Of a stretch of 64,000 nt of DNA, positions 53,063 through 61,230 are shown piece after piece. Position numbers and translations under genes: made by a program. Position 1 is the first letter of the stretch. Every line of letters begins with the position of its first letter. This DNA is from Chloroflexi bacterium HGW-Chloroflexi-3 (lineage in GTDB: Bacteria > Chloroflexota > Anaerolineae > Anaerolineales > Anaerolineaceae), in the NCBI GenBank assembly GCA_002842045.1, contig PHBX01000017.1, positions 1 to 64,000 of the forward strand. Reading direction: 5' to 3'. The notes beneath the pieces were generated by a model. The model was given only the letters and a program-made list of their open reading frames with translations, had not been told where the DNA came from and searched no databases.

Positions 53063-54436
53063 ATGAGAAAATTAATTACATTACTGCCCCTCTGCATGTC
53101 AATACTTTTGTTTGGTGCTTGCACAGCCAAAAGCACCACAACTTCAGTACCTGAAGAAACTGAGGTTGCCATTGCACAGGCTACACCAACAACAATCATA
53201 CCTGCTGCAGCTGAACCTGAAGTTAACAATTGTGTAGTCTGCCACACTGACAAACAAATGTTAATTGACACAGCCATTATTGAAGAAGAAGATGCTCATG
53301 GAGCTGAATCTGAAGGCGTTGGCTGAGGTGGCTCTGTGGCTCCGTTGGAGCCTTGGGAAAAAGTGATTATTGGCGAAGGGTTTTTTATTAATGTTCACGG
53401 TCAGACCACCTGTGTTGCCTGTCATGCAGGAGATTCATCCACACTGGATAAAGAAGCTGCCCATGCAGATATGATTGCAGCGCCTGATGCTGATCCTCAA
53501 AGAACCTGTGGAAATTGCCATAATGAGATTGTTTCCACCAGTGCAGACAGTTTACATGTAAGTCAGGCAGGATATTTCCAGACGATGTATTCACGAAGTT
53601 TACCTGAAAACCATGAAGCATTAGGTGAAATGTTCGGTAATCATTGTCAATCCTGCCACACCACCTGTGGTGATTGTCATATAGCCCAACCCGATAGTGT
53701 TGGTGGTGGCTTATTAGATGGCCACGAATATGTCAAGACGCCTCCCATGACCCGCACCTGTACGGCCTGCCATGGTTCCCGGGTTGGCAATGAGTACATG
53801 GGCAAAAACGAAGGAATTCCCGGTGATGTTCATTTCCGCCAGGGACGTATGAATTGTGTTGCCTGCCATGATGGTGCCAGTATGCACGATTCCGAGGGAA
53901 GCAATCATCGCTATGAAGGCTCACAAGGACCAAGCTGTGAAAGCTGCCATGACCAGGTTGGAAGAGCGACCGATACGATCATACAGCATCAAATTCACCA
54001 GGATACCCTTTCCTGTCAGGTATGTCACTCTGTGACCTACACCAGTTGTGATAGCTGCCATGTGGCGGTTAGCGAAACAACCGGTAATCCTTTCTTTAAA
54101 ACCTCAGCTACCTATATGACATTTCTGATTGGACAGAATCCACGACAAACAACTGATCGTCCTTACGAATACGTACCAGTTCGACATATACCAGTTGACA
54201 CTGAAAGCTTTGCATATTATGGGGAAGATTTGCTCCCCAACTTCAATTTACTTCCCAACTGGGCTTATGCAACCCCACATAACATTCAACGCTTTACACC
54301 TCAGAATGCAACCTGCAATTCATGTCACGGGAATGAAGAAATCTTCCTGACAGCAGATAAAGTGAAACCAGAAGAATTAGAAGCAAATAAAAATGTTATT
54401 GTTGAATCAATTCCAGGAGAAATACCAGCACCATAA
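53063..54436 (+). CDS. candidate selenocysteine-containing 11-haem cytochrome c lipoprotein (ExtKL-like)
   Basis: 457 residues if the in-frame TGA at 53324 (codon 88) is read as selenocysteine. Lipoprotein signal with lipobox FGAC near residue 20, one CVVCH before the TGA, then after it CVACH, CGNCH, CQSCH, CGDCH, CTACH, CVACH, CESCH, CQVCH, CDSCH and CNSCH: eleven haem motifs. The local context is GVG-U-GGSVAP. The frame is the same before and after the TGA, and the part after it has no signal peptide, so it could not be exported alone. A hairpin in the SECIS position follows. GTG 53336 with AGGTGG before it could serve re-initiation, the main alternative with a nonsense mutation. It resembles, from memory, the Geobacter ExtKL cytochrome; divergent LysR and downstream rhodanese support a chalcogen-related role. 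Confidence 0.75.
53324..53357 (+). promoter_or_regulatory. candidate bacterial SECIS element
   Basis: The TGA (53324-53326) is followed by a hairpin with stem GGCTCC (53338-53343), loop GTT and GGAGCC (53347-53352); the lower stem continues after a T-T mismatch with four pairs, three of them wobbles. The first apical-loop base is G (53344), 17 nt after the TGA, inside the range I recall for bacterial SECIS (a G in the first two loop positions, 16-37 nt from the TGA). The triloop is short but of the allowed type. Confidence 0.6.
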
Positions 54437-54507
54437 ATTTTGTTAACAACAACTGAATGATCTTCAGTTGAAAAAAATTGAATAGAACCAAAAGTGAAAG
54501 GAAATAT

Positions 54508-56250
54508 ATGTCTAGAAAAATTTATTTACCTGTAGTATTACTTGTATTGTTTACCCTCTTGCTGGGCGCTTGTTCTCCAGCTCCTGTGGTAGAACCTGTT
54601 GTTGAAGAACCAACAGCTGTCGTTGTCGTTGAAGAACCTGTTGTTGAACCTACTGAAGCACCAGTCGTTGTTGAAGCTCCAGATTTTCAAGCCCTGTTTA
54701 CTGAAATCATCGGAAATACAGGCAAAGAAAAATCCTATAGCACAATGTCCGCCGACGCCCTCAACACCGAATTGATCGAAAATCCTGATCTCTTTGTCAT
54801 CGACGTGCGTGAACCATCCGAGCTGGAAGAAAATGGACATGTTCCTGGCGCTGTCAACATCCCGGTAAAAACCCTGGCTGACAACCCTGCTTTATTACCT
54901 GCAGACCTTGATACGCCAATTGTGGTTTATTGCAAGAGTGGCACCCGTTCCACCTATGCATGGACCATCCTCAACTTGCTTGGTTATACCAATGTCCGCA
55001 ATATGACAGCCGGTTTTGATGGTTGGTTAAAAGCCGAATTAGGTGTGGAAGATGGTCTGGCTCCCGCTGAAGAAATCAGCACCGCCAACATCGCCGATGA
55101 AAAGCTTTATGCCGCAGTCAAAGACTTCGCCAACAATCCTCCTGAAGGTTGGGCATCTGTCAAAAATACAGATGTTAATGAAATGCTCATCAATGGAGAA
55201 GATTTCGTATTAATTGATGCCCGTCGCGCAGATGAATATGAAGCTGGTTATGTTGACCCTGCTGTCAACATTCCTTTGGAAGAAGTAATGGCACGATTGG
55301 ACGAGATCGATCCCAACACCAAAGCTGTAGTTTACTGCAAAAGTGGTATTCGAAGTTTGATCTACACAATTGCCTTACGAATGAACGGTTACACCAATGT
55401 TCTCAGCATGAGCGGTGGTTACCTCGGTTGGCAGGCTGCTGAATTACCGGTTGTTGGTGCAGCTCCTGATTTCAAAGCCTTGTTTGCCAAGATCATTGCC
55501 AATCATGGTGCGGATAAATCATACGGCACCATGCCAGCTGATGCATTAAATACTGAATTAATCGAAAATCCTAATCTGTTTGTTATTGATGTGCGAGAAC
55601 CTTCTGAATTAGAAGAAAATGGTCACATTCCAGGTGCAGTCAATATCCCATTAAAAACATTGGCTGATAATCCTGCATTGTTACCCGCCAACCTGGATGC
55701 TCCTATTGTAGTTTATTGCAAGAGTGGCACCCGCTCCACTTATGCCTGGTCCATCCTCAACTTGCTTGGTTACACCAATGTCCGCAATATGACAGCCGGT
55801 TTTGATGGTTGGTTAAAAGCCGAATTGGGTGTGGATGAAGGTTTGGCTCCAGCTGAAGAAATCAGCACCCCCATCATCTTTGATGAAAAATTGTTCGCCG
55901 CAGTCAAAGACTTCGCCAACAATCCTCCCGAAGGCTGGGCTAGCATCAAGAATGTTGATGTCAACGAAATGTTGGTCAATGCTGAGGAATTTGTTTTGAT
56001 TGATGCTCGCCGCGCAGATGAATACGAAGCTGGCTATGTCGATCCCGCTGTCAATATTCCATTGGAAGAAGTTATCGCTCGCATGGGTGAAATTGATCCT
56101 AACACCAAGACTGTAGTTTACTGCAAGAGTGGCATTCGCAGTTTAATCTACACGATTGCTTTACGCCTGAATGGATACAATAATGTCCTCAGCATGAGTG
56201 GTGGTTATTTAGGTTGGGAAGCAGCTGAATTACCGGTTGTAACCCCCTAA
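54508..56250 (+). CDS. lipoprotein with four tandem rhodanese domains (ExtH-like)
   Basis: About 580 residues. Lipoprotein signal with lipobox LGAC (Cys near residue 22), an acidic Val/Glu/Pro linker, then four rhodanese domains of two kinds, A-B-A-B. Active-site loops are CKSGTRS (A) and CKSGIRS (B), each with the catalytic Cys; all four are present. The A-B unit (262 residues, 786 bp) is duplicated in tandem, with parts almost identical in DNA. Rhodaneses move sulfane sulfur (or selenium) from thiosulfate or persulfides to acceptors. The gene starts 71 bp after the cytochrome on the same strand, and a strong terminator follows. AAAGGA before ATG 54508 fixes the start over an upstream TTG. 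Confidence 0.92.
   Translation: MSRKIYLPVVLLVLFTLLLGACSPAPVVEPVVEEPTAVVVVEEPVVEPTEAPVVVEAPDFQALFTEIIGNTGKEKSYSTMSADALNTELIENPDLFVIDVREPSELEENGHVPGAVNIPVKTLADNPALLPADLDTPIVVYCKSGTRSTYAWTILNLLGYTNVRNMTAGFDGWLKAELGVEDGLAPAEEISTANIADEKLYAAVKDFANNPPEGWASVKNTDVNEMLINGEDFVLIDARRADEYEAGYVDPAVNIPLEEVMARLDEIDPNTKAVVYCKSGIRSLIYTIALRMNGYTNVLSMSGGYLGWQAAELPVVGAAPDFKALFAKIIANHGADKSYGTMPADALNTELIENPNLFVIDVREPSELEENGHIPGAVNIPLKTLADNPALLPANLDAPIVVYCKSGTRSTYAWSILNLLGYTNVRNMTAGFDGWLKAELGVDEGLAPAEEISTPIIFDEKLFAAVKDFANNPPEGWASIKNVDVNEMLVNAEEFVLIDARRADEYEAGYVDPAVNIPLEEVIARMGEIDPNTKTVVYCKSGIRSLIYTIALRLNGYNNVLSMSGGYLGWEAAELPVVTP
54676..55461 (+). repeat. rhodanese repeat unit 1 (786 bp)
   Basis: Tandem in-frame repeat inside the rhodanese gene, residues 57-318, with domains A and B. 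It matches unit 2 along its whole length; identity is nearly complete around the end of domain A (about 54926-55070). Confidence 0.9.
55462..56247 (+). repeat. rhodanese repeat unit 2 (786 bp)
   Basis: Second copy of the same A-B domain pair, residues 319-580. The offset to unit 1 is 786 bp, measured on the shared start GCTCC and on the shared CKSGTRS codons. Confidence 0.9.
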
Positions 56251-56277
56251 TCAACTCAGTTTCTTTTATATACAAAA

Positions 56278-56305
56278 GCCCGGATCATTTGGATCCGGGC
56301 TTTTT
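56278..56305. terminator. bidirectional terminator after the rhodanese gene
   Basis: Stem GCCCGGATC-ATTTG-GATCCGGGC with TTTTT after it and AAAA before it. It ends the cytochrome-rhodanese unit and, on the other strand, the DUF624 gene, whose stop lies inside it. Confidence 0.93.
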
Positions 56306-56941
56306 ATATATCTTGCTGCTTTCTTCTTCCGGGACCATTCCGCGATTCCCAAGGTAAACCTGAACACAATACATGATGATAAACAAACCCATGGCAATCG
56401 AGACAATAAAAATCGGTGTGATCAAAACAATACTGAAAATTAAAAATACCCACAGAAAGATGGAGGTGAACCAATACAAACCCGGCTTCTGATATAACAA
56501 ACGAATACCATTTAGTAATGCTAACCGCATAATTGGTTGTTCCTGTTCCACCAAAAAAGGCAGAGTAAATGTTTGTAAAACCAACCAGATCGCCAGCATG
56601 ACAATATTGGCTGCCTGAACGCCCACACTGAGGGCATAACTTTCAACGGCGAAAAAGAGTATGTTATAAATAAAAATTACGGGTAAAAGAATTGCTGGTA
56701 GAAACCAGCGCCAGCTGCTAATCAAGTAACGTTTAAATCCTTCCAGGTAAATTTTCCAGGAATAATTCGTCTCATCAACCACCATGATCCGAATGGAATG
56801 CGCCAGTGCCAGGGTGGCTGCTGGTAGTGTAATAACAGGCAATGAAAATAAGACCCAGGTAACATTAAGAACAATCAATCGTCCCAACTGATAGAAACCC
56901 TCTTTAATCCCCCACCATAACGCCAGCGATGCATATTTCAT
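56285..56941 (-). CDS. DUF624/YesL-like membrane protein
   Basis: 218 residues with five to six membrane segments. The first, LGRLIVLNVTWVLFSLPVITLPAATLALAHSI, is the DUF624 hallmark; VDETNYSWKIYLEGFKRY follows. YesL-like proteins are often linked to carbohydrate metabolism, but their function is unknown. It is followed on the same strand, in transcription order, by the terminator that also ends the rhodanese gene. Start ATG 56941 with an AGGA nearby. Confidence 0.85.
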   Translation of the reverse strand: MKYASLALWWGIKEGFYQLGRLIVLNVTWVLFSLPVITLPAATLALAHSIRIMVVDETNYSWKIYLEGFKRYLISSWRWFLPAILLPVIFIYNILFFAVESYALSVGVQAANIVMLAIWLVLQTFTLPFLVEQEQPIMRLALLNGIRLLYQKPGLYWFTSIFLWVFLIFSIVLITPIFIVSIAMGLFIIMYCVQVYLGNRGMVPEEESSKIYKKPGSK

Positions 56942-56977
56942 TTGATCCTCCGCAATTTGATTATTGTACCTTTAAAG

Positions 56978-59900
56978 CTATGCATTGCTAATTGTTTTTA
57001 CTTTCTCAGCCCGCAGCCATAAATCCCCATCATCTGAATCGCGTTCAACAACTCCACGAATGAGATACGGTCCACTGGAACGAAGAACCTGGCGGTATTG
57101 TTGATAAACGGGAGGGAAGAAAACAACTTCCAACATGCCTTCCAGATCTTCAATACTCATGAAGAGCATTAGTTCGCCGCGTGCAGTTCTGGCGCGGTGA
57201 GAACTGAGCCGCAAACCTGCTACAACGATGGATTCTCCGATTTGAGATTCAGCTTCAGATGTGGAGATCACACCGGCTGATTGTATTTGATCTTTGACCA
57301 ATTCCAATGGGTGCACATCCACACTCAATCCCAGAATCTTTTCTTGAGCCTTAGCTCTTTCTGCCAACGTCCATTCGTCCGTTTGTCCTTCATTCAACTG
57401 CCAATCAAATAAGGCTAATTGATCTTTCCGCCAGGAACCCGATGAAATTAACCTTAGAAGGGTGGGAATGCTTCCCAATCCAACCAACCCACCAGATTGA
57501 ATTAAATTTTCTACCTCGCTTCGGCGTGGATCAACCCGGGTGAGAAAATCATTCAGGCTGGAGAAAGGTCTTTGCTTGATGATGCGTTTCTGCGTTTGAT
57601 GCGTCAGACCATATACCTGGTCAAGCCCCATATATAGCACTGCCTGCCCTTGTGGGTAGCAGACTGAAAAACGCTTAGCACTGTGATTGATGTGTGGTGA
57701 CCGCACCTCCAACCCCATGCGCCTTGTTTCGCTCAAATACACTCGCTGTGAATAATATCCACCGCCATTTGCCAGTACCGCCGCCATAAACTCGGCTGGA
57801 AAATGGGTTTTACACCAGGCAGCCTGCCAGGCAACCCGTGCATACGAAGCTGCATGCGCTTTGGGAAATCCATAACCGGCAAAAGCCGCCATCATCTCCC
57901 AGACCCTTTCTGCTGTTTCAATCGGAACATCTTTTTTCTGAAAGCCCTCCAAAAAGCGTGCTCGCAAAGATTTCATTTGTTCGCCCGGGTCAAAATGAGA
58001 CATGGCTCTACGCAACAAATCCGCGTCTGCCAGGGATAACCCACCCACTTCGTGGGCAATTCGCAATACTTGTTCTTGATAGAGGATCACACCATAGGAT
58101 TCAGTCAGCACAGGCTCCAGGATGGGGTGAAGATGCTCCACCTTTTCGAGTCCTTTGAAGCACCGGATAAAGGCATCATGCAACCCTCCTCGTAATGGTC
58201 CGGGCCGGTAGAGCGCCAGAGCTGCCATGATATCATCTGCAGAATCTGCTTGAATATCCTTCAATGTAGCCCGCATACCAGGAGATTCGATTTGGAAACA
58301 TCCAATCGTCTGTGCATTGCGAACACGTTCGGCTGTTTCTGCGTCATCCATAGGGATCTGTTCCAAAACCTGCATGGGGTGTTTATACTCAGTCCGCCGC
58401 CAGGAATAAATCATCTCTGCCACATCTCCCAAAACGGATAATCCCCGGATACCCAATAAATCGATCTTCACCAATCCTAAATCTTCCACGCCATCCAGAT
58501 CCAACTGGGTAATGTGGAAATCTTTGGATACCGATCGTAGTACAGGCACCCAATTGGTAATGACTCCCGGTGCCACCAACACTCCACCAGGATGCATGGA
58601 GAGATGACGGGGTTGTCGTAGGAGCGCTTGAGCTTCTTCAAAAATCTTCTTAAACTTGGGATAGGCTGTTTTCAACCCTGCAAATGGTTTTTCTTTTTCT
58701 TCTTTCGATAAACGCTGAAACCCAGCGTAAGGCAATTGATTCACAAGCTGGCGAACTTCAGTGACAGACAACCCGTATGCTTTGGCTACTTCACCCAATG
58801 CAGAGCGTGGGCGAAATCGATTGATCGTACCAACCATGGCGACCCGATCGGCCCCATATATGTCAAACACATGTTGAATGACCAGATCCCGCCTTCTTGA
58901 ACATAGATCTGTATCGATATCAGGTGGGGATGTCCGTGCCGGGTTCAGAAAGCGCTCAAAGAATAAATTTAATCCCAAAGGCTCCGGGTTGGTAATTTCG
59001 AGACAATAAGCCACCAGTGAAGAAGCAGCCGAACCGCGCGATGAAAATGGCACACCTTGCTCGCGGGCATACTGTAGCAATTCTTCCACAATTAAAAAGA
59101 TCGGCTCATATCCACGCGCAGCGATGATTTCCAGCTCATGATCCAATCTCGCCTGTATTTGGGGTGTAATCTTCTTATAGCGCTTCTTTGCGCCGGATTC
59201 AGCTTTTTCTCTGAGCACCTGCTTAACTGTCTTTCCAGGAGGCAGAGGCACTTCAGGAAAATGCACCTCTCCAATTGGCAGCACCCAACCACACCTCGCA
59301 GCCACTCCGACAGTATTTTGAACCGCCTCGGGTATCCAATGAAAGCGTCTGATCATTTCTTGCGAAGTGGTGAACAAGGATCCAGATGGTGCAATTTGAT
59401 CTTTGGAAACATCCTTTAATTTGCAGTTTTCTCGCATGGCACTGAGTGTTTTCTGTAAATCCGCCTGATCGATTGTCTGATAATAAATGGATTGCGTGGC
59501 AACAACAGGTATTTTGGATTTAGCAGCAATCTCTGTTACCCGCCTGCAGTGTATCTCCTGATCAGAATTCTGTTGTTGGATTTCAACATACAATGTATCC
59601 GGATAAATTTCGCTCACAATTTTCAACCATTCAAGCGCTTTCGATGTCTGAGCAGTCTGGACAAAGAAATCAAGGATGGAACGCTGTCCACCACTCATTG
59701 CAATCAATCCCAAATGATGCTGTCGCAAATCATCTACACTTAAAATTGCGTGTTGGTCGCCACCTTCCATCATCAATTTACTGCTCAAATTACATAGATT
59801 TGACCAGCCTTGTCGATTTTGAACCAATAAAACCAGCTCCCCCCTCTGATTTTGCCATTCGACATCGATTGTTAATCCATAAATCGGTTGTAATCCAGCT

Positions 59901-60085
59901 TCCTGACAGGCCCGGGTGAATTCAACCACACCACTCAAACAGCGGTGATCGGTCATCGCCAGGGCTGACATGCCATTCAATTTGGCAGTATTCACCAGAT
60001 CGGTTGGCGATATCAGACCTTCCAATAAAGAAAAATGAGAATAGGTATGCAGGTGAACAAAACCGGAATTATCTAAATTACTCAT
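56978..60085 (-). CDS. DNA polymerase III alpha-like polymerase (short DnaE, error-prone-like)
   Basis: 1035 residues, shorter than the replicative DnaE of about 1150-1200. PHP domain at the N-terminus (FVHLHTYSHFSLLEGLISP and ALAMTDHRCLSG), polymerase core with PPDIDTDLCSRRRDLVIQHV (two catalytic Asp), LYQEQVLRIAHEVGGLSLADADLLRRAMSHF, FAGYGFPKAHAASYARVAW, and an OB domain at the end (SIGESIVVAGLRLSSHRARTARGELMLFMSIEDLEG). This is the architecture of the short, DnaE2-type translesion polymerases, but no ImuA/ImuB gene is nearby, so function in damage tolerance is inference. ATG 60085. Confidence 0.9.
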   Translation of the reverse strand: MSNLDNSGFVHLHTYSHFSLLEGLISPTDLVNTAKLNGMSALAMTDHRCLSGVVEFTRACQEAGLQPIYGLTIDVEWQNQRGELVLLVQNRQGWSNLCNLSSKLMMEGGDQHAILSVDDLRQHHLGLIAMSGGQRSILDFFVQTAQTSKALEWLKIVSEIYPDTLYVEIQQQNSDQEIHCRRVTEIAAKSKIPVVATQSIYYQTIDQADLQKTLSAMRENCKLKDVSKDQIAPSGSLFTTSQEMIRRFHWIPEAVQNTVGVAARCGWVLPIGEVHFPEVPLPPGKTVKQVLREKAESGAKKRYKKITPQIQARLDHELEIIAARGYEPIFLIVEELLQYAREQGVPFSSRGSAASSLVAYCLEITNPEPLGLNLFFERFLNPARTSPPDIDTDLCSRRRDLVIQHVFDIYGADRVAMVGTINRFRPRSALGEVAKAYGLSVTEVRQLVNQLPYAGFQRLSKEEKEKPFAGLKTAYPKFKKIFEEAQALLRQPRHLSMHPGGVLVAPGVITNWVPVLRSVSKDFHITQLDLDGVEDLGLVKIDLLGIRGLSVLGDVAEMIYSWRRTEYKHPMQVLEQIPMDDAETAERVRNAQTIGCFQIESPGMRATLKDIQADSADDIMAALALYRPGPLRGGLHDAFIRCFKGLEKVEHLHPILEPVLTESYGVILYQEQVLRIAHEVGGLSLADADLLRRAMSHFDPGEQMKSLRARFLEGFQKKDVPIETAERVWEMMAAFAGYGFPKAHAASYARVAWQAAWCKTHFPAEFMAAVLANGGGYYSQRVYLSETRRMGLEVRSPHINHSAKRFSVCYPQGQAVLYMGLDQVYGLTHQTQKRIIKQRPFSSLNDFLTRVDPRRSEVENLIQSGGLVGLGSIPTLLRLISSGSWRKDQLALFDWQLNEGQTDEWTLAERAKAQEKILGLSVDVHPLELVKDQIQSAGVISTSEAESQIGESIVVAGLRLSSHRARTARGELMLFMSIEDLEGMLEVVFFPPVYQQYRQVLRSSGPYLIRGVVERDSDDGDLWLRAEKVKTISNA

Positions 60086-60152
60086 TGTAAAGTTTAACTA
60101 TGTCCTTCAACCAAAGAACCAGATTAATCCCTGGAGTCTTATCGGAATAAAC

Positions 60153-60488
60153 TTACTTGCTCGTTGTTGGGCCCGGGGCAATCCCCATCAGAATCACCAA
60201 TCGCTCATGGCCAATATTTCTCACGCCATGTATTATAGTTGCCGGTGCCAAAACCACCATGCCAGCTGAAGCTGCCTTCTCCATATCACCAACCACAAAC
60301 AAACCTTCCCCTTCGAGCACAAAATAAAACTTGTCCTGATCTGCATGCTCATGAACTTCCTGAACCTGACCAGGTTCCAGGCAGTTCAACCCTAACATCA
60401 TACGTTCACTTTGAAAAAGAGTGGTCTTATAAAATTTTTCAGGGTTGAAGGCAACCGCATTTCGGTAATCCAAAAAATTGTTTTCCAT
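60153..60488 (-). CDS. single-domain cupin protein
   Basis: 111 residues: LEPGQVQEVHEHADQDKFYFVLEGEGLFVVGD and then APATIIHGVRNIG, the two cupin motifs with metal-binding His (HEH), Glu and the distal His. Small cupins bind metal or a small ligand or act as simple dioxygenases or isomerases; role unknown. It lies directly upstream of the dnaE-like gene on the same strand, with 67 bp between. Confidence 0.87.
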   Translation of the reverse strand: MENNFLDYRNAVAFNPEKFYKTTLFQSERMMLGLNCLEPGQVQEVHEHADQDKFYFVLEGEGLFVVGDMEKAASAGMVVLAPATIIHGVRNIGHERLVILMGIAPGPTTSK

Positions 60489-60562
60489 AGCACCTCGATT
60501 TTATGTAAATACGAAATTTTATCACAGCCCAAAATCCAAATTATTTGAGCTTCTTTTTATGA

Positions 60563-60778
60563 TTATAGAGGATTTAAATTTTTTTCTTCTGCTGTTTCGA
60601 AATTAAGATTTCCATCTAAGAAACGGGGTTTAACAAACCGGATTTCTTTTATAGACAGGGTAATCCTGTTTGCCAATACAAATTCATCTGGAATGCGCTC
60701 CTTTTCTGCTTTTTTGGCCTTTAAGTGCCGTGGTTGAATCGCTTCTGTTAATTCTTTCCTGCTGTGGTGATTCATCAT
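60563..60778 (-). pseudogene. decayed N-terminal fragment of a transposase/integrase
   Basis: 71 residues. The start SRKELTEAIQPRHLKAKKAEKERIPDEFV closely resembles the N-terminus of a family of integrase-like transposases (typically K(E)LLEAIRxRYLKAxKxEKxxILDEF, then ATGYHRKYAIRLL). The next part ANRITLSIKEIRFVK keeps only scattered matches (IR near the expected position), so the copy looks decayed, and the catalytic domain is absent. No terminal inverted repeats are visible. It sits between the cupin gene and the trp promoter. Confidence 0.55.
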
Positions 60779-60865
60779 ATGCTCCCTCTCGGATTCTAAA
60801 ATTCATCCTAGGGTAACAATCTTTTTGATGCAACGTTATTTCCTAAAGTAAGATTTTTTTTGATG

Positions 60866-60896
60866 CAATGGTACTATTGTGTCAATGGTACTATTG
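60866..60896 (+). repeat. tandem near-palindromic 14-mers at the trp promoter (possible operator)
   Basis: CAATGGTACTATTG occurs at 60866-60879 and again at 60883-60896, separated by three bases (period 17). Each copy is nearly self-complementary (CAAT-N-GTAC-N-ATTG). The second copy overlaps the -35 box, a repressor-site position. A TTTTTGATGCAA duplicate occurs at about 60822 and 60857 just upstream. Confidence 0.65.
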
Positions 60897-60921
60897 ACAA
60901 ATTCGCCTAACGGAATATAAT
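60894..60921 (+). promoter_or_regulatory. consensus sigma-70 promoter of the trp operon
   Basis: TTGACA (60894-60899), 16-base spacer, TATAAT (60916-60921). Both hexamers are perfect. Transcription would begin near 60928, just before the T-box leader. Confidence 0.88.
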
Positions 60922-60927
60922 ACAAAT

Positions 60928-61156
60928 AATACATAAACCTTTGAGCAAGAGAAGTACGAGAAGTCGGGTGTAATCAGAGAGTCGTTATTTGGTGTGAATG
61001 CGGCAGCATAGATTTTTCCGAATGGGCTTGTGTCCGTTATCAGTGAGGTGCATATGATGGTATGCAAATGAGTGGATGATTTTTATCATCAATTTGGGTG
61101 GTACCGCAGAAGTTTTTAAAGCTTTTGTCCCTTTTCAGGGACAGAAGCTTTTTTTA
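60928..61156 (+). promoter_or_regulatory. tryptophan T-box riboswitch with terminator
   Basis: The leader contains the T-box core GGGTGGTACCGCA (61096-61108), which pairs with the tRNA acceptor end. The specifier region reads GAATGGGC, with TGG (Trp) at 61023-61025. The following terminator has stem AAAGCTTTTGTCCC/GGGACAGAAGCTTT (61118-61131 and 61138-61151) and a T-run. Uncharged tRNA-Trp would stop termination and switch on the trp genes. T-boxes are typical of Firmicutes and occur in some Chloroflexota. Confidence 0.9.
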
Positions 61157-61230
61157 TTCTTCCCAAGACACTCAACATAATAAAAAGAAAGGAGTTTTCA
61201 TCCCATCATTGATGAAAATATGTGGCGAAT

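Noticed and set aside
53336..54436. Independent 366-residue cytochrome gene starting at GTG 53336
   Set aside because: No signal peptide, although cytochromes c must be exported; same frame as the upstream part. Kept only as the re-initiation alternative.
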